Of a stretch of 49,176 nucleotides of DNA, positions 11,871-20,460 are shown piece by piece; position 1 is the first letter of the stretch, and each line of letters begins with the position of its first letter. The stretch comes from an uncultured Opitutales bacterium (GTDB taxonomy: Bacteria; Verrucomicrobiota; Verrucomicrobiia; Opitutales; Oceanipulchritudinaceae): assembly GCA_913056355.1 (NCBI GenBank), contig CAJXMX010000002.1:1-49176 (forward strand), read 5' to 3'. A program made the translations under genes and the position numbers. The notes under the pieces are model-generated. The model ran no database searches. It was given only the letters and a program-made list of their open reading frames with translations, and was not told the DNA's origin.

Positions 11871-13682
11871 ATGCCTGGCCGTATCGTCAAGTTACCGGAC
11901 TCGGTGGCCAACCAGATTGCCGCCGGCGAGGTCGTGGAACGCCCCGTGGCGGTGGTCAAGGAGCTGGTCGAGAACGCCCTCGACGCGGAGGCCAGGTCCA
12001 TCGAGATCCAGTTCGAACAAGGGGGCAAGGCGCTCATCCGGGTGCTGGATGACGGTACCGGGATGAGTCCGGAGGATGCCGTCCTGTCCCTGCAGCGTCA
12101 CGCCACCAGCAAGATCCGCGAGGTGGAGGACATTCTCAGGATCGCCAGTTTCGGCTTCCGCGGGGAGGCCCTGCCGAGTATCGCCAGCGTCTCCAAATTC
12201 TGCCTGCGGACCCGGCAGCGCGAGGCCCCGGAAGGCACAGAGGTGCGCGTTGACGGGGGCCGGGAACCGGTGACCGGGGCCTGCGGGATGTCACCGGGTA
12301 CGGAGGTTACGGTCTCCCACTTGTTCCACAACGTGCCGGCGCGGCGGAAATTCCTCAAGACCGACCGGACCGAGGCCGCGCACATCCTGCAGACGGTTCG
12401 CCTGCTGGCCATCGCCCATCCGGAGGTGGCTTTCAGCCTGATCGAGGACGGGCACGAGGTCTTCCGCTCTCCGGCCTGTCCGGACCGGATGCAGCGGGTG
12501 CGGGAAATTTTCGGTCGCCGCCGGGTGGAGGACTTGATGCCGGTGGCGTTCGAGCGGGATGGGGTCCGCGTCCACGGCCTGGTCGGCAAACCCGGGGTGG
12601 GGCGCAACACCCGGGCCGAAATGGTCACCTACGTCAACCTGCGCCCGGTGGACAGCCGCCTGCTCAATTTCGCCCTCATCGAGAGCTACCACCGCTACCT
12701 GCCCAAGGGCCGCTATCCGACCGCCTTCCTCTTTGTCGACCTGCCGTCCGGGGAGGTGGACGTCAACGTGCACCCGACCAAGCGCGAGGTCCGCTTCCGG
12801 GCCGAGCCAAGGATTCGCCAGATTGTCATGACCGGCCTGACCGAGGCCCTGGCCGGAGCCGCCCGTCCGGCTCTGCCGCGGGCCCAGCCGGTGGAGCCGG
12901 TGGACCGGGATCCCGAGCCGGCCCCGATGCCGCGACCGGCCATCCGGCCGTCTCCCGCCCCGGTGCCGGAGCGCCGCCCTTTCCCGGAAAAGAAGGAGGT
13001 CTTTCGCCCCGCGGAACCGGCTCCGGCCCGGCAATCCATGACCGGGCAGCGGGAAACCGCGGGTGTGCCCGGCGCCGAGGCGGGCTGGCGCCATTGCGGC
13101 TCCCTCTCGGGCACGGTCGGGCTCTTTGCCAGCGGGGACGGATTGATACTCCTCAACGCGCGGGCCGCCCGGGAGCGTATCCTCTTTGAAAAGATTATTG
13201 CCGGGATGCAGGAGGAGTCCGTTCCCCAGCAGGCCATGCTGATTCCGCCCATGCTCGAGCTGCCGCCGCTGGAGGCCAGCCTGCTCGGCGACCAGCTGGA
13301 GTTTTTCGCCGGGATCGGCTTCGAAATCGAGCCCTTCGGGAGGCACTTGTTCCGCCTGCGGGCGGTGCCGGCCTGGATCAATCCGGACCATGGGGAGGCC
13401 TTCATCGGCGACATGCTGAACCGGATCCAGGACCGGGGAATCCGCCCGGAGGATCCCCAGCCGGCCCGCACCCTGGTGGCCCGGATGGCCGCCAACCGGG
13501 AGTCCCGCGGCTTCAGCTGCGGCAGCGAGGCGGAATGGACCCGGCTCGCCGACGACCTGCTGGGTTGCGAAAACCCGCTTCTGGATGCGCGCGGCCGGCC
13601 GGCCTTCGTCGAGATCCGCAAGGGCGAAATCGCCCGCAAGCTGATGCTCGACGGCGGAAGCGACTCAGATCGCCTTGAGTGA
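11871..13682 (+). CDS. mutL: DNA mismatch repair protein MutL without the endonuclease motif
   Basis: A 603-residue protein. The N-terminal GHKL ATPase is complete: [10 protein letters not shown] (17-25), catalytic E34 in [21 protein letters not shown] and [14 protein letters not shown] transducer domain follows, with [13 protein letters not shown] proline-rich linker (about 330-400) leads to the C-terminal dimerisation domain. There the DQHA(x)2E(x)4E nuclease motif of MutL in organisms without MutH reads NARAARERI (429-437), so Asp, Gln and His are all replaced. The usual Cys/His metal ligands near the C-terminus are also absent (LLDARGRP). The protein should bind and signal mismatches but not nick DNA. 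The last 18 bp overlap the convergent hemL. Confidence 0.93.
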   Translation: MPGRIVKLPDSVANQIAAGEVVERPVAVVKELVENALDAEARSIEIQFEQGGKALIRVLDDGTGMSPEDAVLSLQRHATSKIREVEDILRIASFGFRGEALPSIASVSKFCLRTRQREAPEGTEVRVDGGREPVTGACGMSPGTEVTVSHLFHNVPARRKFLKTDRTEAAHILQTVRLLAIAHPEVAFSLIEDGHEVFRSPACPDRMQRVREIFGRRRVEDLMPVAFERDGVRVHGLVGKPGVGRNTRAEMVTYVNLRPVDSRLLNFALIESYHRYLPKGRYPTAFLFVDLPSGEVDVNVHPTKREVRFRAEPRIRQIVMTGLTEALAGAARPALPRAQPVEPVDRDPEPAPMPRPAIRPSPAPVPERRPFPEKKEVFRPAEPAPARQSMTGQRETAGVPGAEAGWRHCGSLSGTVGLFASGDGLILLNARAARERILFEKIIAGMQEESVPQQAMLIPPMLELPPLEASLLGDQLEFFAGIGFEIEPFGRHLFRLRAVPAWINPDHGEAFIGDMLNRIQDRGIRPEDPQPARTLVARMAANRESRGFSCGSEAEWTRLADDLLGCENPLLDARGRPAFVEIRKGEIARKLMLDGGSDSDRLE

Positions 13683-14942
13683 GGCGCTGAGGATCTCGAT
13701 GGCCTTGTCGATGTCCCCGTCCTCGTGGGCGGTGGAAATGAAACAGGTCTCGTAGGGGCTGGGCGGCAGGTAGACTCCCTGGTCGAGGGCTTTCCGGAAG
13801 AGGACCTTGAACTTTTCCGCTCCGGAAGCCATGACGGCCGGGAAATTGGTCACCGGTTCCTCGGCGAAGAAGAAGGCGAACATCGAACCGACCTGGGGCA
13901 CCTGCAGGGGCAGTCCCTTTTCGCGGGCCGTTTCCAGCATGGCCGTCTGCAGCTTTTGTCCCATGGCCTCAAGGCGCTCGTAGGGATTGAGCTCGCGCAG
14001 CATTTTCAGGGCGGCGATGCCGGCGGCCATGGCCAGGGGATTCCCGGAGAGCGTGCCGGCCTGGTAGACGGGTCCCACCGGGGCCAGCTGCTGCATCAGC
14101 TCCCGCTTTCCTCCAAAGGCACCCACCGGCAGCCCGCCGCCGATGATCTTGCCCATCGCGGTCAGGTCGGGCGTGACCCCGCTGCGCTCCTGCACGCCTC
14201 CTGCGGCGACGCGGAATCCGGTCATGACCTCGTCGAAAATGAGCACCGCACCGTACTCGGTGCAGACCTCGCGGAGGGTCTCGAGAAAGTTGTTTTCCGG
14301 CAAAATGAGGCCGCAGTTGGCGGGATAGGGCTCCACGATGATGCCGGCGATCCGGTCGCCCTCGGCGGCAAAGAGCTCCCGCAGCCCGGCCGGATCATTG
14401 TACTCAAGGACGCGGGTCTGGTCGGCGAAGGCGGCCGGGATGCCGGCGCTGTCGGGATGTCCATGGGTCAGGGCTCCCGAGCCGGCCTTGACCAGGAGGG
14501 AATCCACGTGCCCGTGGTAGCATCCGGCAAACTTGACAATCAGGGGCCGGCCGGTGGCGCCCCGGGCCAGGCGGATGGCGCTCATCGTGGCCTCTGTCCC
14601 GGAGTTGCAGAAACGGACCTGCTCCAGCGAGGGAACCATGTCCACGACCAGCTCGGCAATCTCCACCTCGTAGGGGTTGGGGGTCCCGAAACTGGTTCCC
14701 TTGTCCAGGGCCCCGGCGATGGCCTCGTGGATCCGGGGCGGATTGTGGCCGTGGATGGCGGGTCCCCAGGTGCAGACAAAGTCGATCAGTTCCCGGCCGT
14801 CGACAGTGGTCAGCCGGCTGCCCTTGGCGGATTGGGTGAAAAACGGTGTGCCGCCGACGGAACGGAAGGCCCGGACGGGGGAATTGACCCCGCCGGGGAT
14901 CAGCTGGCTGGCTCTTTCAAACAAGGCTTGTGAAACGTCCAT
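13665..14942 (-). CDS. hemL: Glutamate-1-semialdehyde 2,1-aminomutase
   Basis: A 425-residue class III PLP enzyme that converts glutamate-1-semialdehyde to 5-aminolevulinate in the C5 haem pathway. Diagnostic stretches are [13 protein letters not shown] at the start, [26 protein letters not shown] and the Schiff-base lysine K265 in [16 protein letters not shown]. The ATG at 14942 ([11 protein letters not shown]) is preferred to an ATG 69 bp upstream because homologues begin there. The 3' end overlaps mutL by 18 bp, and the two genes are convergent with no room for a terminator between them. Confidence 0.95.
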   Translation of the reverse strand: MDVSQALFERASQLIPGGVNSPVRAFRSVGGTPFFTQSAKGSRLTTVDGRELIDFVCTWGPAIHGHNPPRIHEAIAGALDKGTSFGTPNPYEVEIAELVVDMVPSLEQVRFCNSGTEATMSAIRLARGATGRPLIVKFAGCYHGHVDSLLVKAGSGALTHGHPDSAGIPAAFADQTRVLEYNDPAGLRELFAAEGDRIAGIIVEPYPANCGLILPENNFLETLREVCTEYGAVLIFDEVMTGFRVAAGGVQERSGVTPDLTAMGKIIGGGLPVGAFGGKRELMQQLAPVGPVYQAGTLSGNPLAMAAGIAALKMLRELNPYERLEAMGQKLQTAMLETAREKGLPLQVPQVGSMFAFFFAEEPVTNFPAVMASGAEKFKVLFRKALDQGVYLPPSPYETCFISTAHEDGDIDKAIEILSASLKAI

Positions 14943-15073
14943 GACCTGAGAAGGAACGGTTTCGGGCTGATTTTGGCAATGCCCAATGCGCCCTTTTGTA
15001 CCGTCCATCACCCGATTTCGGCCATTAGTGGAAATTTCCGTGAGCCCATGCCCGGATCAGGGAAAATGACATT

Positions 15074-16435
15074 ATGCAAGTCCTGAAGAGCAGCCAGGGG
15101 ATGATACCGGATCCGAATTTGCCCAACCGCGCAGCCGCCCTCCGCCGGTATGAGGAATTCCTGCCTTTGCTTCCACGCTATGCGCGGGAGAGGAGCATTA
15201 TTTTTCCGGACCGACTTTCCGTGAGCCGGATGAGTGCCTACGTTCGTTACCGCCTCATCCGCGAATCCGAACTGGTGCACAAGGCACTGGATCATTACGC
15301 CTACGATGACGTTTCCAAGTTTCTCGACGAGGTATGCTGGCGCACCTACTGGAAAGGCTATCTTGAATATCACTCCGCCATCTGGACGGTTTACCGGAAC
15401 CGTCTCCGGGAATTGGAAGAGACCATGCCGGAAATCCAGCGGGAGCGTCTGCAGCAGGCCCGCGACGGGGTGACCGGTATTGAATGCTTTGATGTCTGGG
15501 TCCGGGAACTGACCGAAACCGGCTGGCTGCACAACCACGTGCGGATGTGGTTTGCCAGCATCTGGATCTTCACCCTCCGCCTGCCCTGGGAACTCGGGGC
15601 TTCCTTCTTCCTGCAGCACCTCCTTGACGGGGACCCGGCCTCCAACACGCTCAGCTGGCGCTGGGTGGCCGGCCTGCACACGCCCGGCAAGCATTACCTG
15701 GCCCGCGCGGAGAACATCAGCCGCTGTACCCTTGGAGCATTCAATCCGCAGGGGGAGTTGAATGAAAGGGCCGCCCCTCTCCTCGAGGAGACGACTTTCC
15801 CGGAAGAGCCCCTTCCGCATGCAACCACCCTCACCGGATCCCTTTTCCCCTGTCTGTCGCTCTGTCCGGCCGGCCTGGTGGTCCTTCCGGAGGACCTGAC
15901 ACCCGAAATAGGCGAGTTCTCAGAGATGCCGTTCAGCTCGATCTGCGTCTTCAACGCTTCGGATGTCATGGACTCCTTCGGAGCCACCAGGCGGGTCCGG
16001 TCATTCGTCAACGGGGCCGTGTCCGATACCGCGACCCGCCTTGCCGCCCATTGGGGAGGACAGGAGTTGTGGGTGGACGGTACCGTCCAGAACCGTCACA
16101 ACCGGGCCCAGCCGGCCAACGTGGGCTGCTGGGAGCATCCCCGGGTCTATTCCGGCAATGTCCATAATTGGGTGGACAGCATTCTCCGCTGGGCCACGAA
16201 CGAAAACCTGAATTCGATTTCCCTTCTCCAGCCCCCGACCGGGCCTTGGCAGGACATGATGCCCGAGCTGCGTGCCGCCCTCAAGGCGCGGAACATTCAC
16301 CTGGTTGAATTCCGCCGGCGTTGGGATGTCGTCCACTGGCCCCATGCCAGCCGCGGGTATTTTGCCTTCCGCAAAGGCCTGCGCGACCGGCTCCTGAAAT
16401 TGTCCGGAGAAGGTTTCCGGGCCAAGGCGCCCTGA
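15074..16435 (+). CDS. Photolyase/cryptochrome-like flavoprotein with FAD domain first
   Basis: A 453-residue protein. Residues about 30-235 match the helical FAD-binding domain of photolyases: RLSVSRMSAYVRYRLI, EVCWRTYWKGYLEY, ELTETGWLHNHVRMWFAS (H153, N154, H155), DGDPASNTLSWRWVAGLHT and the FNPQ-like AFNPQG. The usual N-terminal antenna-binding Rossmann domain is missing. Instead about 200 residues follow the FAD domain, with alternating strands and helices (LVVLPEDL, SSICVFNASD, LWVDG, ISLLQPPTGPW) and an ending HWPHASRGYFAFRKG. This tail could be a relocated alpha/beta domain. Light-driven repair or light sensing is possible. The gene converges on pyk. Confidence 0.78.
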   Translation: MQVLKSSQGMIPDPNLPNRAAALRRYEEFLPLLPRYARERSIIFPDRLSVSRMSAYVRYRLIRESELVHKALDHYAYDDVSKFLDEVCWRTYWKGYLEYHSAIWTVYRNRLRELEETMPEIQRERLQQARDGVTGIECFDVWVRELTETGWLHNHVRMWFASIWIFTLRLPWELGASFFLQHLLDGDPASNTLSWRWVAGLHTPGKHYLARAENISRCTLGAFNPQGELNERAAPLLEETTFPEEPLPHATTLTGSLFPCLSLCPAGLVVLPEDLTPEIGEFSEMPFSSICVFNASDVMDSFGATRRVRSFVNGAVSDTATRLAAHWGGQELWVDGTVQNRHNRAQPANVGCWEHPRVYSGNVHNWVDSILRWATNENLNSISLLQPPTGPWQDMMPELRAALKARNIHLVEFRRRWDVVHWPHASRGYFAFRKGLRDRLLKLSGEGFRAKAP

Positions 16436-16456
16436 TCCGGCGCCGCGCAGTCAGGG
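16430..16456. terminator. Possible bidirectional terminator between convergent genes
   Basis: CCCTGA (16430-16435) and TCAGGG (16451-16456) can pair around a 15-nt loop that holds the palindrome CGGCGCCG. The stem arms contain the stop codons of both the photolyase-like gene and pyk. There is no T-tract on either side, so efficiency is doubtful. Confidence 0.35.
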
Positions 16457-17881
16457 AATGGTCCGGTATTGGATGGTATCGATAACCTTGCTACCGGCCA
16501 GGACGTTGGAGATGACCACCGCGTGGTTCCGGCTTTCCACCCAGCCGCGGCTGCGCAAACGGGCGAAGGCGTCCTGAATGGTCTGCTCCGGGTCCTCGTC
16601 CTTGAAATCCATCAGGAAGGGTTCCACCCCCCAGTAGAGGAGGAGGTTCTGGAACACCGGCTCCACGTCGGTGAAGGCGAAGATGGGCGACTTCAAGGGG
16701 CGCAGGGCGCTCAGGGTCCGGGCCAGGAATCCGCTCCGGGTAAAGACGATAATGGAGCTGTGGGGCAGTTCGTCGCTGAGGGTGACGGCCGAGCGCAGGA
16801 GGAGGGACTTGGGGGTCTTGAGCGGGAGTTCCGTGTTGATCGTGCGCTCGCTTTGCGACTCGACGGAAAAGATAACCCGGTTCATGACCTCCACGCATTC
16901 CTCCGGATACTTGCCGACCGTGGTCTCGCCGGAGAGCATGATGCAGTCCGCCTGCTCCAGGATGGCGTTGGAAATGTCGGTGATCTCGGCCCGGGTGGGA
17001 AGGGGATTGCTGATCATGGACTCCAGCATGTGGGTGGCCACGATGACCGGCTTGCCCATGCGCTGGCAGGCCCGCACGGCCCGGTGCTGGACCAGCGGCA
17101 GGGTCTCGAAGGGGATTTCAATGCCGAGGTCGCCGCGGGCCACCATCAGCCCGTCCGAGGCCTGGATGATCTCGTCCAGGTTGGAAATGGCCGACTGGTC
17201 CTCGATCTTGGCGATGATCTGGGCCTTGGATCCCCGCTCCTCGATGAAGCGGCGCAGGATGTCCAGGTCGTCCCCGCTGCGGACAAAGCTCAGGGCGAAG
17301 AAGTCGATGCCCAGCTCGATGCCGCACTCCACGTCGGCCCGGTCCTTCATGGTCAGGGCCGGGAGGTTGACGTGCACCCCCGGCAGGTTGATGTGGCGGC
17401 GGCTGCCCAGCTGGCCGCCAATCCGCACCGAACAGCGGATCCGGTCCTCCATGACCTTCTCCACGCGCAGCCGCATCAGGCCGCTGTCGACCAGGATGGT
17501 GTCCCCCTCGCCGACATCGTTTTTCAGGCTGGGATAATTGACCCGGACGGCCCGGATGCCGGTGGTCACCGCCGGGGCCTCCGGGGTCAGGAGAAAATCA
17601 AAGGTCTCGTCCCGTTCCAGCTCCATCGGTTCATCGAGCGGACCGGTGCGTATTTCCGGCCCCTTGACGTCCATCATCAGGGCCACCTTGCGGCCCACCA
17701 CCCGGCAGGCCTCGCGCACGTTCTCGATGGCGGTCCGGGTCCACTCGTGGTCGGCGTGGGCCATGTTCAGGCGGCAGACATCCACTCCCTTGCGGAGCAG
17801 CTTGCTGAGCATTTCCACATTGTTGGTGGCCGGACCGATCGTGAAGATGATCTTGGTTTGCCGGTACGGTAACGTGTTCAT
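16451..17881 (-). CDS. pyk: Pyruvate kinase
   Basis: A 476-residue glycolytic enzyme (PEP plus ADP to pyruvate plus ATP). Conserved blocks are present in order: TKIIFTIGPATNN, CRLNMAHADHEW, MMDVKGPEIRTG, VSVDSG-like ILVDSGLMRLRV, the LSFVRSGDD and IAKIEDQSAISNLDEII catalytic region, MVARGDLGIEIP, VATHMLESMI and MLSGETTVGKYPEECV. The C-terminal domain is complete. The ATG at 17881 is chosen because a good ribosome site (GGAAAGGA) lies 8-10 bp upstream; an in-frame ATG at 17905 lacks one. Some consensus positions differ (AHADHEW where SHG.HE is usual), which does not disturb catalytic residues. Confidence 0.95.
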   Translation of the reverse strand: MNTLPYRQTKIIFTIGPATNNVEMLSKLLRKGVDVCRLNMAHADHEWTRTAIENVREACRVVGRKVALMMDVKGPEIRTGPLDEPMELERDETFDFLLTPEAPAVTTGIRAVRVNYPSLKNDVGEGDTILVDSGLMRLRVEKVMEDRIRCSVRIGGQLGSRRHINLPGVHVNLPALTMKDRADVECGIELGIDFFALSFVRSGDDLDILRRFIEERGSKAQIIAKIEDQSAISNLDEIIQASDGLMVARGDLGIEIPFETLPLVQHRAVRACQRMGKPVIVATHMLESMISNPLPTRAEITDISNAILEQADCIMLSGETTVGKYPEECVEVMNRVIFSVESQSERTINTELPLKTPKSLLLRSAVTLSDELPHSSIIVFTRSGFLARTLSALRPLKSPIFAFTDVEPVFQNLLLYWGVEPFLMDFKDEDPEQTIQDAFARLRSRGWVESRNHAVVISNVLAGSKVIDTIQYRTIP

Positions 17882-18031
17882 GAAGGCATCCTTTCCCGAT
17901 CCCATGGATTAAACAAATTGAAAATGCGGCCCCCGGGTGACAATTCGGTGCCGGCCGCGCGGTGACAGGCTTTGCCGTTGACAGCCGCATACTTCGTGCC
18001 ACTTTGGGGGCAACCCCGTTAAGCCGTTCCC

Positions 18032-18670
18032 ATGAGCATGATCCAAAGCGACGTCGACGAAGAAGCCGGCAGTATCCCGAACAGCCGGGTCCTGGTCCTT
18101 AACCGGAACTGGCAGGCCGTGAACATCGTGGGTGTCCGCCGGGCCTTCAGCCTGCTCTGGCAGGACCACGCGCGGGTCATCAATACCCGCAACGGGGAGT
18201 TCGCCCCGATGGACGCCGGCGAATGGATCACCTATTCCCTGGCCCTGGAACCGGGCCCCGGAATGGAATACATCCACACCGTGCGCCTGAAGATCCTCAT
18301 CCCCAAGGTCCTGCTCCTGCGCAGCTACGACCGCCTGCCGGTTTCCGAGATCAAGTTCAACCGGGAGAACGTCTTTATCCGGGACAACTACACCTGCCAG
18401 TACACCGGGCGGCGCTGCAAGGCCTCGGACCTGACCCTGGACCACGTCATTCCCCGGGAGCGGGGAGGGCGGACCAGCTGGGAAAACATTGTCACCTGCC
18501 GGCGGGACATCAATTCCCTTAAGGCCAACCGCCTGCCCCACGAGGCGGGCCTGAAGCTGATCCGCAAGCCTTCCCGGCCCAAGTGGCGGCCCTTCGCCGC
18601 CCAGGTGGCGACGGCCCGGATCGAGCGGGAGTGGCGGCACTTCCTGCCGGTCGAGCGCTCCGCCTCCTAG
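18032..18670 (+). CDS. HNH endonuclease
   Basis: A 212-residue protein of the widespread stand-alone HNH family. The N-terminal part (SRVLVLNRNWQAVNIVGVR, then AFSLLWQDHARVI) and the HNH domain at about 118-175 are both typical: YTCQYTGRRC, LTLDHVIPRERGG (D137, H138) and WENIVTCRRDINSLKANR. It should be a metal-dependent nuclease. In many bacteria this family sits among housekeeping genes, not in mobile elements, and its physiological target is unknown. Its TAG stop shares a CTAG with the stop of the convergent histidine kinase. Confidence 0.88.
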   Translation: MSMIQSDVDEEAGSIPNSRVLVLNRNWQAVNIVGVRRAFSLLWQDHARVINTRNGEFAPMDAGEWITYSLALEPGPGMEYIHTVRLKILIPKVLLLRSYDRLPVSEIKFNRENVFIRDNYTCQYTGRRCKASDLTLDHVIPRERGGRTSWENIVTCRRDINSLKANRLPHEAGLKLIRKPSRPKWRPFAAQVATARIEREWRHFLPVERSAS

Positions 18671-20403
18671 GTCCGGGCCAGCGGCAGGATCATCTTCATG
18701 GTCGTGCCCCGGTCGCTGCTGTGCTCGATCTCGATGGATCCGCTGTGCGACTTGAGGATCCGCTTGACGATGGAGAGTCCCAGGCCGGTCCCATCGGGCC
18801 GTCCGGTGAGGAAGGAATCAAAGATGGTCTCGTGGATACCCGGGTCGATCCCGGTGCCGGTGTCGCTGATGCGGATACTGGCCGCACCGGTCTCCCCGAC
18901 GGGCTCGATTGTCGTGGAAATCTCGATACGACCGCCGTCCGGCATGGCCTGGGTGGCGTTGATCAGGAGGTTCAGGATGGCCTGCTGGATCTGGCCCTTG
19001 TTGACGTCGGCCACCGGGGGGTTCTCCGGGTCGCAGACGAAGGACAGCTCGACCCGGGACTGCTTCAGCTTGAGGCGGACCAGGTGCAGGGTGTCCTCGA
19101 TGAGCCGGTTCAGGTTGTAGCGTGAATGGAGCTCCTGCTGGGACTTGCCGAAACTGAGGACCCGGGAGACGATGGATTCCAGCTGGCCCAGCTTTTCCTG
19201 GATGATGTGGACGTCGCGGTGGCGGGGATCGTCATCCGGAAATTCCAGGGCCAGGCTCTCGAAAAGGAGCTGGATCACGGTCAGCGGATTGCGGATCTCA
19301 TGGGCGATCTCGGCCGAGAGGAGGCCCAGGGTGGTCAGGCGCTCGGTCTTGCGGAGGTTTTCCTCGGTCTGGAAAATCCGCTGGTACAGCTCAGCGTTGC
19401 GGATGGCGGTGGCCCCGAGACTGGCCAGGGTCTCGAAGATCCGCTTCTCGGTGTCGTTGAAGCGGTGCGGGTAGTCGGTGTAGATGTTGAGCACCCCGAT
19501 GGCCACGTTCTCGAACTGAATCGGGCAGGAAAGCAGGGAGGCCAGGTTCTCCTCCTGGATCAGTTGCTGGAAGTGGTTTTCCTCGATGCGGGGGAGGTCG
19601 GCAATCTCGACCGTCTTGCGCCGCTTGAAGGCCGTCCCCACGGCGGACTCCTGGAGGTGGATGACCTCGTTCCCGAGGTTCTCGACTTCCATCGAGCCGC
19701 TGCAGGCGCGCAGGGAGAGGACCATCTCCTCCTCGGGATCGCGCAGGAAAATGGCGCACAGCTTGCAGGGAAGGATTTCCAGGGAGCGGCTGGTGATGGT
19801 CTGCAGGATCTCCTCCAGCTGCCGCTTGGAGACAATGTTGCGGGCGATGTCGATGAGGATTTCCAGGTGATCGGCGGTCTGCCGCAGCTGCTGGATCAGC
19901 CAGAGCCGGCTCAGCACCCGGGTGGCCTCCGCGGCCAGGAGGGTGAGGATCTTCTCGTCCTGCTCGTCGAAGGCATTCAGCAGGGGGCTGTCCACATTGA
20001 CCACCCCGATGATGGCCCCGTTGTCGTTCAGCATGGGAACCGCCAGTTCGGATCGGATGTAGGGATCAATCTCGATATAGCGCGCATCAAGGCGCACGTC
20101 GCCGAGGTTGAGGGGCTTCCCGTGCAGGGCCACCCAGCCGGTGACCCCGGCGCCCAGTTTCAGCTCGGTCTCGGTCAGGCTTTTGGGAAAGCCCCGGTAG
20201 ACCTCGATTTCCAGGCAGTTCCGGTCCGGATTGAGCAGCTCGATGGCGGCCGACTCGGCCGGCAGGACGTTCATGATCTCGTCGATGATGATCTCCAGGG
20301 CCTCCCGCGGGTCGTCCGTGCTGTTGACCACGCGGATGATCCGGTAGAGGGCGTCGATGGCGGAATGGTCGGAACGTTTGTCCATGGAATCCGGATCCAT
20401 CAT
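18667..20403 (-). CDS. Soluble sensor histidine kinase with two GAF domains
   Basis: A 578-residue kinase with no membrane segment. Domain order: GAF 1 (about 20-165), GAF 2 (about 185-345), a short coiled linker, HisKA (phospho-acceptor H368 in SAEIAHEIRNPLTVIQ) and HATPase (N box in LLINATQAMPDGG, G1 box DTGTGID, G2 GTGLGLSIVKRIL). GAF domains usually bind small molecules, cyclic nucleotides or bilins; no chromophore-attaching Cys stands out. It starts 57 bp after glnD on the same strand, so it is probably co-transcribed with the nitrogen sensor and could play an NtrB-like part. No response regulator is adjacent, so this is inference. Confidence 0.92.
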   Translation of the reverse strand: MMDPDSMDKRSDHSAIDALYRIIRVVNSTDDPREALEIIIDEIMNVLPAESAAIELLNPDRNCLEIEVYRGFPKSLTETELKLGAGVTGWVALHGKPLNLGDVRLDARYIEIDPYIRSELAVPMLNDNGAIIGVVNVDSPLLNAFDEQDEKILTLLAAEATRVLSRLWLIQQLRQTADHLEILIDIARNIVSKRQLEEILQTITSRSLEILPCKLCAIFLRDPEEEMVLSLRACSGSMEVENLGNEVIHLQESAVGTAFKRRKTVEIADLPRIEENHFQQLIQEENLASLLSCPIQFENVAIGVLNIYTDYPHRFNDTEKRIFETLASLGATAIRNAELYQRIFQTEENLRKTERLTTLGLLSAEIAHEIRNPLTVIQLLFESLALEFPDDDPRHRDVHIIQEKLGQLESIVSRVLSFGKSQQELHSRYNLNRLIEDTLHLVRLKLKQSRVELSFVCDPENPPVADVNKGQIQQAILNLLINATQAMPDGGRIEISTTIEPVGETGAASIRISDTGTGIDPGIHETIFDSFLTGRPDGTGLGLSIVKRILKSHSGSIEIEHSSDRGTTMKMILPLART

Positions 20404-20460
20404 GAGGGGGCGCCCTCCCTTTCCAATCCAAAACTGGTCCCGGCGCGGCCGTTCCGGCGG

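Noticed and set aside
18667-18670. Overlap of the HNH and kinase genes as a frameshift
   Set aside because: Both stops simply share a palindromic CTAG in convergent orientation; both proteins are full length.
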